Of a stretch of 64,000 nt of DNA, positions 26,745-41,389 are shown in pieces. Origin of the DNA: Mansonella perstans (lineage: Eukaryota; Nematoda; Chromadorea; Rhabditida; Onchocercidae); the NCBI GenBank assembly GCA_037074765.1, contig JBAMDO010000141.1, positions 1 to 64,000 on the forward strand, read 5' to 3'. The notes below the pieces were generated by a model. That model had not been told where the DNA came from. It did no database searches and saw only the letters and a list, made by a program, of their open reading frames with translations. A program made the position numbers and the translations under genes. The stretch's first letter is position 1. Every line of letters starts with the position of its first letter.

Positions 26745-29700
26745 ATGTTTCGACGTAAGAAAAAGGATCAAAATGTATCAGCATCAAAGAGAGATTCAAA
26801 TAAAGTGACAATTAATAGCTTGGAGTTCGTTCCAACAACGCCTCTTGTAAATGGTTGGTATACTTTGCACTAATTTTGAATTATAAAGTGAACTATAGCT
26901 GTATTAATAAATGTAATATACTATTTGCTTAAGTTTTATGACAAATTTGTCTGTATTTATGTTGGCTTTGCTGAACTCGGAAAATCTTTCCAGTTAATCT
27001 AAAGAAAGAAATTGAATCAGTTATTGAAATTTTAGCGATTATTTCGGCTTAAATTTAATTGAATCGAGAAAAGATGGATCTTATGGATCATGATCCTGTT
27101 ATCTAATCAATGTGCAAAATTTATTTGAAGCTGTTGCAATTGCAAAAGAATCAGTACATGATGTTGAAGCGGTTTATCATTTTTTCTTAGTACTTTCATC
27201 TCCATTAGTTTCAATTATATTTCAGCACCATCTCAAGCATCATCAGTAACAGATGATTCATTAGAAAGTAATTATCCGATAATCGATGAAAGGGAATTTC
27301 GCCGAGCACTCGATCAATGTTATGTGCAATCGCAGAATGCCAATTTATGTAAATTGGATGTCAATAAAATACCTGCGCGAAATGCGTTCGAGAATTTGTT
27401 GGAAGAAATTGGAATTGAAATTTGCACAACTGGCGATGATGAGATATCGATATATCTAAGTTAGACTTAAATCTTTTTGAAGATTTCGTTCTGAGAATTT
27501 CTATCTAATCTGATGATTAAAAAAGTCATGTTACTGGCATAGGTCAATGTGTCCATGCGAAGCCTATATTAATTAAATAAAATTATTACTGTATACTATT
27601 AAAAATTACTTTTTTTACTTGTAAATTCTACTTGCATTAGTAATTGTAGTTACGGATCTGGTTATGCTAATAATGCTTTACAATTAATAATTAATAATAT
27701 TATACATTAATATATATTTTACAGCATTTAGTTTTCATGATCTGGTAAAGAAATTGGATGCATATTGCAACGATGACAGTGTGAGAGAATTTCTTTTATT
27801 CATTACATCTTTTGCATCTTTTTTTTTCGTTTGCTTTTTTTTTTATATTGTTGAAAATTTCTGTGTACATTTATCTTATAAAATTTTGCAGAAAAGAGCA
27901 ATTTTCTTCGATCTTTTTGAGGAAGAAATTGTTGAAGAGCTCAAATTTAAAATGTATTTGTCACCTTCCGCTACCGAAGTGGGATATGTGGTCAGTAATC
28001 CTATCTCATTAAATTGATATGCATTCCGATAAATTTTTCACCGCTGAAAGCTTTCTTCCATTCAAGAGCTTAAATTTCTAAATACGTTGACAAAGCTATC
28101 ATTAGTATTTTTGACAAAGCTATTTTAGTATTGTACTTATAACGAAGCTTTCGCTTTTCGTCATGAACTTTGAATTTTGAAAGGAAGCAATTACAGGATA
28201 CGTTTATTCGAGCCCTGCTAATGTCGAATTCAACACAAGCTATCACTTTCGACTTGATACTTAAAAAGATTGAAACCTATGCAAAATGGTAAAATTGCAG
28301 AATTCTTTTATGAATAAAACCAATCATGTTATATCATATAGTTTGTTTTGTTTCTTTCTTCATTTTTGGCTTTGGCGTACCAAATAAATATCAATTTAAT
28401 CTATTCAGTGAAAATGGCATCTTTGTTGATTGGACTTATAAGTTGCAGAAAAATTCAAGAGCACCCCTTAGTTTTGTTGGTCATTGAAAATTATGCTGTT
28501 TTACTTTTGCTGAAGAAATTTCTAGAATATTTGTTCTTTCCAATTAATATCAAAGTTTTAGTGTAACTAGTGATCACACAAAGAGCGACTGTCTTGCACT
28601 TGCTTGTATCGCACAGTTTCGTTATTTGGATACTATATATGATTGTGGAAGAATTTTCAATTCAATTTTTGATTGTGATTTGGAAAGTTGGCGTTGTGCA
28701 CCACGTGACGCTTTGATACAAACCCTACCAGAAATCATACCCAGTATTATCGTTCAGCAAGGTCGATTCTTTGAAAAATTTCATTTATTAAATTTCTAAA
28801 TCACGAAAGTCAGTAGAATTTCGACGTAATAGTTTCTTAAAAACAATGAATTGGAATTAAAGTTTGGACACCATTTTCTTTGTTCCCGTAAGACAAATAA
28901 TTTATCCTTCTTGTGAAAGTCCATTTCTATTTTTTGCTTCAGAGAAATGTTTTTTTGCAGATACTGCAAATAATTTGCAACAAATGTTTTTTGGAACAGT
29001 CCATGATAATCTACTTGCCTTCCGAGTTACTATCCTCCAGACACTTCTTCTACTTCGAACTGATGAGCAAACAACAAATAGAGTAATTTTATTCCTCTCA
29101 AAATTAAGAATGAACTACACATCTAGAATTAGATATTCAGTTCGTCTTCCTCTTCTCTGATAGACTAATTTCAAATAAATTTTTATTGTTTTTTTACTTG
29201 AGCTACTTGTACTCGTCATCCAGTTTTCCTTCCAATTCTTAACTGTATTTACACTGAATTATTCATTTGGCTGGACATTCTGAAAGCTAATCTTCTTAAA
29301 AATCGGCTCTATATCTCACTATTAGCCTTGTTTTCAGATTCGTGGAATAATGTTGCAAAATATAATGAAGTTGAACATGGAAGTTTTGCCGGAATTGATG
29401 GCATATTGTTTAGATAGCATTCAAAGAAGTGAGAAATTTGCCTTCAGGAACGTCATCTGCAGTCTTCGAGCACATCTGCAGATAGAAAACTTGAAAAGTA
29501 GAGAAACAGGAACAAGGTTACATTTTTACTCTTCTATAAAATTGCATATTTTAAGAAAATTATGTTTCGCGAGTTTTTACTGGTCTATGATACCTGAATA
29601 TCTTCCGTTCTAGTTTCCTTCTTTGAAAAGTTTTGTCAAAATCTTATGTTTATTTTTAGTTTAACATTTCTACCATTTTTTTAATCATTCGGGACGCTCT

Positions 29701-32700
29701 GTGTAATCTTCAATCATATCTGATTTCAGTAGGAGAACAGTTGGCCGAGTGTTAGTTGAAATTTTCGAAATAATATTAAAGAAGATGAAAACCAATGACG
29801 GGCGTTATTGGAAAGATACAATAGTCGTGTTGACCAACGAAAAACAAGAACAAAATGATGAGAAGGATGAAAGAAGTGATACTGCCGAACCTAAAGAAGA
29901 TCAAATTCCAGTTGCGAAAAAGGTTCATTTTTGGAAGATATAACTGAAATAAAAATTAGAAATCGAGGCTCTACTGTGAGTAGATATCCTGGTTATATTA
30001 TTTTTGTAAAATGACTAATTTCAAATGAAATGGTGCGCCAGTCCATGTTCGTTGACTGAATAGCGTCGAGCACCAAAATAAGTGTGTCTTATGCTTTGTT
30101 GTATTAGGATTCTAACTTTTATGACCTCCAAGTCAATATTTCTTAATTTTTTATATTTCATTTAGGCCCCGATTCTTTTTGATGTTTTATTTTATTTTGC
30201 TTTAATGGATGTGAGTAAATGGAGTCATACAGTCCACAGTATCTTCAAACAACAGATTTTATTCAATCAGCATTTTCGGTTGGAGCGACTTGTTACATTG
30301 GCTTTTGACTACACTGAGGTGCCCTTTCTTTAGTTTCAATGAGCTTAATATATAATTACTTTTCCACTAATTTGCTCCTATGCATTGTACAGGAGATTAG
30401 GTGTTATTCAAATTATCTATGGCTTCAAGGAAAAAAATTTATGTGATATCCGTCTTTTGATAATTTCGATCCAGTATTTCAATACTTTCTGCGAAAACTT
30501 TTTAGCATTTGCGATCCAAGAATTTCGCTATTTAAGATTCACGAATTTTAGTTTATCACACACTTTTTTCGGCCAATTTGTAATTTTTTTGGAATTTTGA
30601 TGTGGTCTCGAATGCCAACTTTCATGCAGTTTGGAACTCATGGATACAAAACTTTGTTTTTAAAACTTCCGTCAAAGCAGTCGGTGGTACAATCCGTTTT
30701 GATTTTTTTTTTTTTTTTTTTTGATGTGAGACCTGAATTTATTTTAATGCTTGAAAGTCGGAAATTCTAAACACTGAAAATATCTTATGGAAAAATGGAA
30801 AAAACAGTGCATATAAATTAGTCCGATTTTCAGATTTTTGATCACATTATCCAACATTTAAACGGAATGGAAGAGGAAATCACTACAACACTAGCGATGC
30901 TGCAAGATATGGCGGAAAATCACAATGAAGAAATTGCTAGGTTTTCTTTTGTCATCAGTGTAAGCTTTAAAACTTAAACTTGTGAAAAATTTAGATTTAT
31001 TCAATTTTGAAACATTTTTTAAAAAAATGAATAATTTTGTAATAGACGACAAACTCAAATCGGCCAATTAATCGTATATGCCTGTTCTTTCTGAACGACG
31101 ACCACTAAACAATTGGTTTATGCATTAAATCCTTTTTCTAAATGCATTTTTATGCAGGTTTATGTATTAATTAAATAGTATTTTTTCTCCCATATTTGCT
31201 TTCATTTCAGAAAAAATTACCATGTTTGAGCAATTTTTCATTCGACAATGTATGCCAGTTTTTTAACATATTGCTTTCGGTAGAGCGAACCGCTGAACAG
31301 TCACAAATTACTGAAAAAGTAGGTTTGAAGTTCCGAAAACAAGCCACTAGTTAAGTTTGAAACTTTTAGTAATTGATATTTCAAAATTTTCAGTGGATCA
31401 TGAAACATTTCTTATCAACTTTTGCAAGTGTAACATTCTAATCAGTAAGCATCTTTTGCATTTCCAACTGTATGGTAGAACAATGGCTTCTCAATTTTGA
31501 CCATATTTTATTTAATCTTTACAAAAACGAAAACATAAGTTTGCCAATAATATTTATTGGAAACGAACAATAAAAATACTTTTTAATACAGCACAAAGGA
31601 TTGGATTTTGAAATTGAACAAATGATATCTTCGTCTTCGACAATAGAAAAAGTATGGGGGATCCTCGGTTTATTGATGCAGTTGCAACAATATCTAATAA
31701 ATAACAGGTATTATGTGACTTTCCAACCAATATTTGAAATGAATAGTAAATTTTTTAAGAATTAATGCTGTTTTCACCAAAAAATCCTGTAAAAGTGAGG
31801 TAATAGTCACTTGAGCTAATATGCTACAGTATCATGCTTTCTTTATGTTTTACAAGAGTCTCTTTATGTGTATCGCAACTTACATAGATTAGAAATAGTT
31901 TTGTCGTGGAATACTATATCGCTCCTTTCGATTGTATTGAGTGTAATTTTAGTAAATGAGAAGTAAAATATTTTTACCAATTAAATGTTCTTTATTTGTT
32001 TCCAAAACAAAAAGTTTCTGTCATGCAGATTAAACAGCGAAGACCGTGAAAACATGCTTAAACAAAAGTTAACATTGCTGGATGAACGAACAAAGCATAA
32101 TGCTTATTTGCGAACTTGTTTCTATCACCATTTTGCAAGGATCCTAACTATTAGTGCTGGATTTGGACACAGCAATGCTTTGGTTATTAATTATATCTAC
32201 ATTTATGATTAAATTAATCTTCAAATCACACTAACCAACCGCAATTAGTCAAACTTGATCAAATAAATTGTGGAACCGTGATTCAGACTATGATCTTACT
32301 AAAATCTTTTCCACCCTTCGATTGTTCATTTTCAGGCGTACTATACATTCTGTTCAACTTTAATTGTACTTTTGTAAGTTTTAATGCCGGTAAAATTTTT
32401 TCTTTGCGTTCAGTCGCAATAAATAGAACTCAACTACTGGTTTAGCGCATTTTGTTTTGTTTTTTTCAGGTTGTCTGGGCTGAAAGGCTATGTTTGGAAT
32501 TCAGGCAAAGTTACTTGATACAACGTGGACGAAATTCTACGCAGTGGTAACTGTTCCTGACATTATATATATATATTTCTTAACGTTGTTATGTTGAGAA
32601 TATGCGTTTTTGATATTAATTTGCTAGCTATCTGGATCGGGAATATGTAATATTTGGGATCAGAAATAAGTTCTGCAAATTATACCATCTCAAATTGTAG

Positions 32701-35700
32701 TATTCTAATTTGTAAATAAAATTTCATCTCTAAAAAATTTCGTAAAGTGAGAAATTTATTAGTGTAATATTTCAGCTGTTTAGAAGACGAACGATTTAGC
32801 AATCCGTTGCATAAAGAGTGGTTTTGTTTAAGTGAGTTGGTGAAGAAGCATTCCTCGAAAACACTCGATTCAGAAAGTCGGATCTTTGAACCAATTGCTC
32901 ATTTTCAACTTCTTTTAGCGCTCACTAAATTGAAGTATTTATGGGCCGATATACAGCGCAGTGATGGTTATCTTCTGGAACTTCGCTTTACATTAGGTAA
33001 CATAACTTCAAACCAAATTCCAATTATTATTGTGAAAGTTTCCTTGAGTACAGAAGTATTGTAGATTGATTTGAAAAAGCTTTTCTGAATTGAGTTGCAT
33101 AAAGGATAGTTTTGTTTAAAATTAACTTGAAAATCAGTTATGTTAGACCTCAAGAATAGAAATTCTTCTTTCTTTTTTCAAAAGTACAGAGTATCAATCA
33201 TTTATTTAAAAAATATGGATGAAATCATTGCACAAAAAAACTAAAGCTGATGTTGCTAGAAGCGAATATTTCAATGGTTGAAGTCGATCTGGAAACGAAA
33301 GAGAAAAAGAGTAGAATTATAAACTGTGACACATTTTTTTTCTGTATTCAGTGGATCCGTTTGGTAAGTTTTTTAATATATTAAGGTAACCAATAAGTTT
33401 TTCATAACTTGGTTCAGAAGAGTCAGCAGCATCGATATTGCAAAGCTTGCTGTTCTTGATTTTTAACAGACTTTGTATTTCATTCACGTCATGGATTTTC
33501 CGGAATTTCCTCGCAAACTGTAATACAACTTTTAGATGCTAAATACATTTGCTGTAAGCGGTAACAAGATATACAGCGCGGATATGGAAGCTATTCATGC
33601 TATATTACGTAAAAGATTTGCATTAATGATGGAATGCCAGAAAAGTTTGAAGTACACCATTCAAAGTTAGTTAATAAATTTTGGTAATTATGAGAAATGA
33701 CTGCTTGTTTATGTTTGGATAAATAGATAAATAAGAGTTTTGCAAAAAAAGGTAAAAATTTGTTACTCTGTCGAGAATCAAATAAAAGTCTAAGCAGCAC
33801 AATTGAATGAAAGGTGTTGTGAAGTGATATGTACCTTGAAAGCATCTTATTATAGATTAAGATGGATAGAAAACTTCGTTTAATTTACGAACAGTATAGA
33901 AGTTGTAGGAATTAAAAACATGGAAACCTGTATTTTTGTCGTTATCTCAGTGTTTATTTCAATTAATGCTGTTAGCAGTTCGGCTTGAAAGTTATTCTAG
34001 AAATCGGAGAGTATAGAATGCCATGTATTTTGGATTTTGAACAAACCGAATTAATAGTATTTCACGATATTTCTAAAAAGCCACCATCCAAAAAGGGCCG
34101 GATAAATGCAGTCAATAATAGCAAGGAAAATAATGAAGGTGGAAATGGAAAAAAACATACGGATGACGAAGAATGCGAGCTAAATGAAACGGAGGACAAA
34201 GAGAACGTTGGTTTAGGAAATTCGTTGTATTCACGTCGATGAACGCGTTTAGCATCTTTTATCGCGAACTTAGAAAATCATACTTGTACAGATTTAAATA
34301 TCTTAAACACCTACCAGTACCATTTTAATGTAAACAATTCTTAGTATGAATTCCATTTTAAATACCTTAAACATTTATCAGTACGATTTTAATATAAGCA
34401 TTGCTTAGCAATCAATGCGCGATCAATTATAATTTTTTGGTTAAAAATGTAAGACTTTTCCTAAGAAACTACTGGTATCTTAATATTATATTGTAGGGAG
34501 AAGATTTACAAAGGGATGCCGTTCGAACAGAGATTAGCAAAAGGAAAGCTGTCGAAATTGAACAACTCAGACGAACGATATTTAAGAATTTGGGCCGACA
34601 GAAACTGATTGCTGAATCTCAGTTGTTATCTTACTTCATTCCACTCAGTTTTGCCGCTGCTGTCTATTTGATTGAAGCAAGTTTTTATTTATTTTTCAAG
34701 CTTTTTAATTTCTGGTCGACATTATATTCATTTAATTGCTGATTTTCATCCAACAAATTTCAAAGTGAAAGAAAAAAATGTTTTCTTTATTATCGTATTG
34801 AGACTTATCTTTCCAAAATTTCAATGAAATTATTCGTTATGGATTAGATTGCATAGATCATGCATGATTTACATGTTAAACTATTATTAGACCTTTGAGA
34901 TATAAAATTGGGAAAATGAATATTAAGTTGGGTTAGAGCAGCCTTTTGTTCACTTGCTCATTTCAGTTGTTACCAAAGAAGAGAAAACAAACAACCTTTC
35001 TATTAGAAACTTTGGGCAAACTTTTGGAAGAACTTTTACCTAAAAGAATCAAAAAAACACATCACTTATCGGTAAATTTTAGATAATAATCATTGATCTT
35101 TATTTATGTTTATTGCTAAGGCAAGTTAAGCCTGTAACTCAAGTATTTCTTCAAATTTTCTTTTTAAGATTATCAGATTACTGTTCAGATTATCCGGTAT
35201 ACCGGTTCCATTGCGTTGTAATAGTGATATCACTTGTGTAGTCCCAAAAGATCGTTAACAACCAAACCAGGTTTCAGTTAACATTATGTGCTATCTTTTA
35301 TAGATAATTGCACAAACTTTGATATCTTTATCTCTAGAAGTTTTGATTTTTTTAGCTTGCATAATTTACTTGGCAATGTTAGCCTGTAATATCTCATCCT
35401 TATCTGCTACTCAGAGATTTTCTCAAATTTAACATAATACATTCTTTTTCTACATTTTTTAGGTAGCCCGAAAAATTCCTACAAAAAAATTATTGGAGAG
35501 TGAAAATCCAAAGATCATTTGGCATTCGATTCAATCCGCTATCTCAACCTTATTCGTCATTTTACGTGGTGCAGTGGACTATTTCAGAAATCTTTTGAAT
35601 ACATCCGTCGTCTTCGATGCTACGAAACGATCCTATCACGTTGACATGAGTGCTCTCATGCATTCATCACTGGTCGTTTTTTACAATATATTTTCGTCGT

Positions 35701-38700
35701 AAGTTTATTTTCTGTTGAGTTGTTTGCTTACTGTTTTGCAACATTGATAAAGTAAAGCTGTGGAAGAATGTTTATTCTTTTATTGTTTACCATTATTATT
35801 GTATTGTTTTTCATCCATGCAGTAATTTTTTGAACGCAAGATAAATTGTTTGAATTGTTAGTTAGGAATTATAAGATGATTGCTTTCAGTCAAGATTTTA
35901 TGAAAACATCTGGGAATGATTCAGAAGAGGAAGAAAGATCTCATCGTTTAAGAATGGAACGGCGAAAATCACTTATGGAAAAATTGGAAAGAGCGATGAT
36001 TGATAATGGAGATGTTGAAGATACAGAGGGTGCAGATGATACAGAAGTTGTCACTTACAAGAATTTGTTTCTTTGAAATGTATTGGGAAGACTTTCGATC
36101 TATCGAGTTAAATTCATTTGAAATTAAGATTAAACTAAGAAAAACAGGAACTTCTATTTATTTCACTACATCAAGCTTCTTGTTTTCTAGGATGTTGTTT
36201 CGAGCTACTTTATAAGTATTTCTGGGATTGTCCCTACGCTGGATTGCGCTGTTTCTTTACTTCAGTTACTTTCTTGTGATTTCAATAATGTTAGACAAAA
36301 ATCCAAAGCTGGTAAGTGCTGAAAAATTAAAGGAACACTGAAATGGTCGATTTCGATTTTGGTCTCAGCTTCCAATTGGCAGATTAAGACCCATTTAAAA
36401 TCCACCTTGTATGAAAAAAATATAAGAAACTGGAATAAATTGTTTGAACAAAAGCTTTATGAATGATTATTTTCAGCAAAATCAGCACTTGCGTATTTAA
36501 AAAGAGACTGGTCTGATGTAGAAGAAAGACCGGCAAAAGGTGCATCATATAATCAAGCGGTTGCAAGCATTTTGAGGTTGTTGAAATTTCCTTTATAATT
36601 TCTGGTGCTATTTGCAAGGTATTTGTAATTGTGCATTTGACTAATCTTTTTTACACCATCCTTTTTTTTTTTAAATGTTAGCTTCAATTTGTGCATTGGC
36701 ATCATTAGCTGGACGATCAACTGTATGTATGAAAAGAATTTGCATCTACATCATGGACATGTATATGACTTGCTTAATTAGAAATTACTTTGGAATCAAA
36801 AATTAATAAGTTTATAGGACATATCTTTCATTTCGGGAGCAAAAAGAGCGAATTTCTGCGATTCAGTGGATATTGGCAAACAAAATATCTGAATTAGTTC
36901 CAGAAGACGAACGACGTCGCAGTAAGATTTCATCTCTGGAACCGTGTCACGACAAGGATTTAAATGAGGATGAAGGAACTCTTTTTATGTGTTTTAGCAA
37001 GTACGTCTCCATAAGACCATAAGAATCTCTCCACAAGACATTGCTGGATAGGAGGCTACATATCCATTGAATGTTATTTATATTACTTTCATAATGTTTG
37101 TTCGTTTCAGAGCTACTTTTGCTTCCGTTTATAAAGTTTTGTTCTCTTCACTGAATGAAACTATCAGGAATCTTTTACCATTACAAGCCACTGAAAGGGG
37201 CGAATTACGGCATGATGAATGCTTTGCACTTTGGAAGATTGCTGCTAGTAGTTTTTGCCTGTTAACTCTGCTAATCCGTGTAAAGGTATTTTTTCAATGA
37301 ATCGCAAAAACATCTTCATAAGGTAGAATTCAAGTGCTTTGTGCTTTTGCAAAACTTCTTCGTTTCCAATTTTCAAAAAGTTGGGAACTTTTTGTTTTCA
37401 TTTTTTACTTTTTCTAATTTCTTTTTTATTGTTATTCTTTTTTAGTCAACTTCGTGTTCATTTTTGGATCTGTCACTTAGTTCACCTATTCCAGGACATT
37501 CAGCATTGTCCGAAAGAGCGAATTTTATCTTTAACCCATTAAATTATTAAGGAGCTGCGAAATGCTAGTGTATTATTAACTGCTGCACGTGAAGGGCGCT
37601 CATTCCTGCAAAGTTTTGTTGTTAAAAGTTCCTTCATGCATTTATTGTCGGAAGAATCGAGGTTTAATTTTAAATTCGGATATCCGATATTGTGAATATA
37701 TGAAAATTTATAGTCATATGTAAATATCCTTTACACCTGAATTGCTAGAATAATAGATAACATTTTTCAAGGTTTGCGAGATATGGTGCAGAAGCCAATG
37801 CTATTTTGAAGACGGTACAAATTGGTAATCGTTCATTACAAAATATGAGTGCTCATGCAAAGGTTGTCTTACTTTTTTTTATCCTTCTACATTATAGTCT
37901 GCTTAAATGAAGTCTATTTAAATGAATGCAATTTTGCAACTGATAATAAGCAGTACCGCTTTGCCGTTACTGAACTTTTGTTTGAATGCAATTAATTATG
38001 AATAAATTTATCTGAGAGACGTTTTCAACAATTTAGTCCAAATTTGGATCTACTTGTGTCTATTTTCTTATTTTTAAATTAACAGAACCATCTCCGCAAT
38101 TCTTTATCTCTTTATAATTAAATTTTTTTACAGAGTACCAAATGTGTGTCACTGTTGAAATTGCTACCTCAGCTAAGGGCTACGTCGGAGCAGTTCATTA
38201 GAACAATTCATCAGTTGATGATTGGTCTCGATTGTGATAGTGCATTTCAAATTGGACTATTGAAGAGCAGGAATTTAGATGTGTCTTTTTGCTTTGTTCT
38301 GTCTGAAGTGATAGTGTTTGTTCTTTAGACATCAGCTAAATTTCTTACAAAATTTAGCAGTTTGAAATTCATAATTTGTGAAAATTAATTAGCAGAGGAG
38401 CCACATATTTAATTCTCATTCAAAATTAATTTCTGATTTATCATGTAATTAACATTTAACAACTGTTAAAATTTTGAGGGTGAAGAACTAAAAGATGTGG
38501 AAATGGACGAAGGTTACGTTGCTAATGATTTGCAAGAAGGGTTAGCAGTTGCTGAAGACGGAAATGATGATATGGAGTTTGCAGAGGTCCATTTATGTAT
38601 TTAGTGCAGATATCCCTTTGAGTATTATTTTCTTTTTAGAATATGCATTTTTCCAACATTTTTAGTATTTCTATTCCAAAATTTATATATATATATATAT

Positions 38701-38782
38701 GTTGAATTGTTATAACTAAAAACATTTCCAGGAGCAAAGTGATGCAGATATGGATCTGGATGATGACAGCACAGTTTTTTAA
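26745..38782 (+). CDS. Fanconi anaemia group D2 protein (FANCD2)
   Basis: A 12-kb gene of about thirty or more exons. FANCD2 pairs with FANCI; the clamp closes on DNA after monoubiquitination and starts repair of interstrand crosslinks. Exons with firm borders include 26745-26853, 27226-27459, 27725-27780, 27892-27990, 28197-28288, 28571-28761, 28943-29082, 29338-29516 and 30166-30318. Others lie near 29729-29922, 30630, 30836, 31211, 31592, 32029, 32470, 32775, 33419, 33980, 34497, 34977, 35461, 35889, 36190, 36475, 36822, 37111, 37546, 37771, 38133, 38479 and 38731. Family stretches in the right order include QFRYLDTIYDCGRI with TLPEIIPSII, STIEKVWGILGLLM, SLLFLIFNRLC, a basic-acidic linker (SKKPPSKKGR), ILKTVQIGNRSLQNM with LKSRNLD, and an acidic tail ending DMDLDDDSTVF. 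The protein is mostly alpha-helical repeats. The region 30393-30629 and a few intron borders near 33530-33665 remain unresolved. A pair of lysines opening the exon at about 31211 (KKLPCLSN) sits near where the ubiquitinated lysine is expected. Confidence 0.87.
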
Positions 38783-39854
38783 GTTTTTTTTGATCTTTTT
38801 TTCTGTTTAGAATTTACTGCTTTGTTTTATTTCTGCGAATATTGAATGATTTGTTCGCTGTCTTTCCGTTTCTTTTAATGAATCATCGTATATTCCTTAT
38901 GAATGAACGAATAGTTTCTGCACGGTAACTTTTAATAGTTCAAAAAATAAGGAGAAATTAGACAGCTAAATAAATTTTTCGTTTTTGATCCGCAAAACTT
39001 CAGCTATTCCTTTAAAATTATACTTTTGCTATTGTTTCCATATTATTCAATATTAAAAATGACTGAAAAAAAGAATACACCATGTACGCCCTACCTATAT
39101 TTAAGACGCTATGAAATTCATTATGAGGTAATAATATTTTAATTAATTGATAAAGTAAGATAAACTGTTTCCGTGATATAAATTATATTTTCCTATCATT
39201 GGGAGAATGAAGTATTTATTCATTTCTATATTGAGTGTTCTTTCTCTCGATCTGAGATCTGGAAATTTAGCATTAGATACTTGTCTATTAACTTGGACAA
39301 TCACCGCTGATCATAGGTCATGCAATTAAGTTAATCCTTTTAGATTTGCAAAAGTATGCATCTATGATTGGCTAGTAATATTTGTGATCTCTTCATATAT
39401 GCATAATAGCATCAATTAAATCATTATTGTTAAATTTCAAAAAAGGAACTAAATTTTGTCTGACAAACTTTCCCTGAAAAAAGGAATTAAATTTTGTCTC
39501 CAAAACTTATGAAGCTAAAACAAAATTATTAGTTCTCAAAATTAGAAACTCAGCAATTATTTTCATAAATTATGCACTCAAAGCTATTCGGTTATTACCA
39601 ATGATATGATAAACATTTTCTGCTTTAACATAGTTCTACAATAATTGCAACAAGTTACATATTATGAATGAAAGAAGATTTGATATAATCGTCAAGTTGG
39701 AATTTAAAAAAGATTTTCCATCATAGATTAATACTGCCATTATTTCGTTTTCGGAAACCAGAAAATTGCAAATCATTCAAAGCAAATATGCACTTATATT
39801 ATAATGGAAATAATGAAAACATAAGGAAAATGATTCGAGCCACAGAAGTATTTA
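38783..39854. other. intergenic, one possible small exon
   Basis: Mostly AT-rich and without a recognisable gene. A short open stretch at 39059-39127 begins with ATG (MTEKKNTPCTPY) and ends at a GTAATA donor-like site. It could be a first exon, but no partner exon was found. Confidence 0.35.
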
Positions 39855-40300
39855 ATTCATTTTTTTTTTGCGAAAATGAACCGAAATCGTTTATTATTCA
39901 AAAAATCCGGAGCCGCACATCTTCTTTCGGAAATGAGACGCAAATTTTGGATACCGATAGAAGGAACGAAAGTAAAACGCATTGTAGCAAACTGCAAAAG
40001 TGTAGATATTGGACAGCTAAGCCGTTTAAATTGCTGGTCATGCCGAATCTTCCAAAAACACTAGTTTTATATTCAAAGACCTTTGCAAGAATCGGATTGG
40101 ATTATTTTGGCCCGCTCTCCATCAAAACCGAAGTTGAGTAATTAAAAGGTGGGTCGCTCTCTTCACATGTTTCACAACAAGAGAGTTCATTTGGAAAATG
40201 TGGGCATTTGTCAGTTAAAAGTTTCCTGCACGTGCCAATGAGATTCATCTCATGACCTGGCTGTCGGAACGAGTTTTGAACGACAACGCAAGAATTCCCA
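39855..40300 (+). mobile_element. decayed BEL/Pao retrotransposon, integrase region
   Basis: Two overlapping frames together read an integrase zinc-binding region ([13 protein letters not shown], then C-x2-C-like WTAKPFKL), then PNLPKT and the start of the catalytic core ([13 protein letters not shown], and after a stop RWVALFTCFTT). These are typical of BEL/Pao LTR-retrotransposons. At least one frameshift (near 40000) and in-frame stops (near 40139 and 40217) show it is dead. Similarity fades after about 40290. No long terminal repeats were recognised. Confidence 0.87.
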
Positions 40301-41138
40301 CAAAAAGGGATTTGGGGTAACTTGAGATAGCTTCAGGAAAAGGGATCTCGAAGAATTTTAGGAAAAAAATTGAAGAATTTAAAAAAAGAAAATGTGCAGA
40401 ATTTTATAAGAGGATTCTGTCAAATTTTATGGGAAAATGTTTCTGGTAAAATTTTTGTGAAACTAGTTTATAAAACAATTTTTCTCTCATTTCTCCAAAT
40501 ACTTTTCGCCTAACTTGTAATTAATTCAATTAGTTGAAATATATGATTAATATTCGATAAATTAATCCATCTAGTCACAATGTTTACTTTTTATTTTAAT
40601 AGAGAAACTTGTTAATAAATTCTTTACTTTAAAATTTGATAAATACTTATTTCATTTTAAAGAATTTTCTCGTTTCCAATTTTTTCGCGGCAATCATGTG
40701 CTATATCACGATACTCATCCCTAACTTCACTAATTTGTTTCTTCACAATCTTTTAATAATTACAACTAATACTAGTGGAATTATGACAAATATTTTTAGA
40801 AATGTTGAAATTTTTCAACTCTTATTCTTGCATTACTAACAAAGCGTGTAAATATGAATGAAACTGCTTGAAAGTTTAAATTAGCCTTGCTAAATAATAG
40901 AACAGTGGTAATTTTTACATCAATTTTTGCAACGATTTCATTTCCAGTCGCAAAAAGTTGATCGCCATAGTTTTTTGCCTATTCATTTATATCTACTTAT
41001 GCTTTTAAATATCTAACACAGGAAAATTTTCAAATTTACAATTTAAAGCATTGTAATAAAAATTTAACAAAATTCTTCCTTTAAAATTTTGTGTTTTTTT
41101 GTTATTTTTGCTAAGACTGAAGAATACTGAATGAAATT
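40301..41138. other. AT-rich spacer between retroelement fragments
   Basis: No coding similarity was seen. It could include decayed retroelement sequence or LTR remains, but no repeated ends could be matched. Confidence 0.4.
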
Positions 41139-41330
41139 ATGACGATCAAAGTATGGCTTGTAAATGATGCAAAGCTAAACCATTCAAACTACCTTCGATG
41201 CCAAATCTACCAGAGTCCCATGTCAAATAATCAAGAATCTTCGAGCAAGTTGGTCCTGATTATCTGGAACCGCTTTCAATCAAAACTGACAATGAATAGT
41301 ACTCTTCACTTTTCCCGGTATTAATCCCAA
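41139..41330 (+). mobile_element. second decayed BEL/Pao integrase fragment
   Basis: Reading AKPFKLPSMPNLPESHVK, then a stop, then FEQVGPDYLEPLSIKTDNE repeats the same integrase segment found at 40010-40140. The two are separate diverged copies. Only about 190 bases are recognisable. Confidence 0.8.
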
Positions 41331-41389
41331 ACACTCCAAATATACGATAACATAGTCAGAGAACAAAAAAAAATTAGACATAATCGAAG

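Noticed and set aside
28380..28566. 72-codon plus-strand frame as an additional FANCD2 exon
   Set aside because: The exons on either side (ending 28288 and starting 28571) already join in phase; the frame has no family similarity I can recognise.
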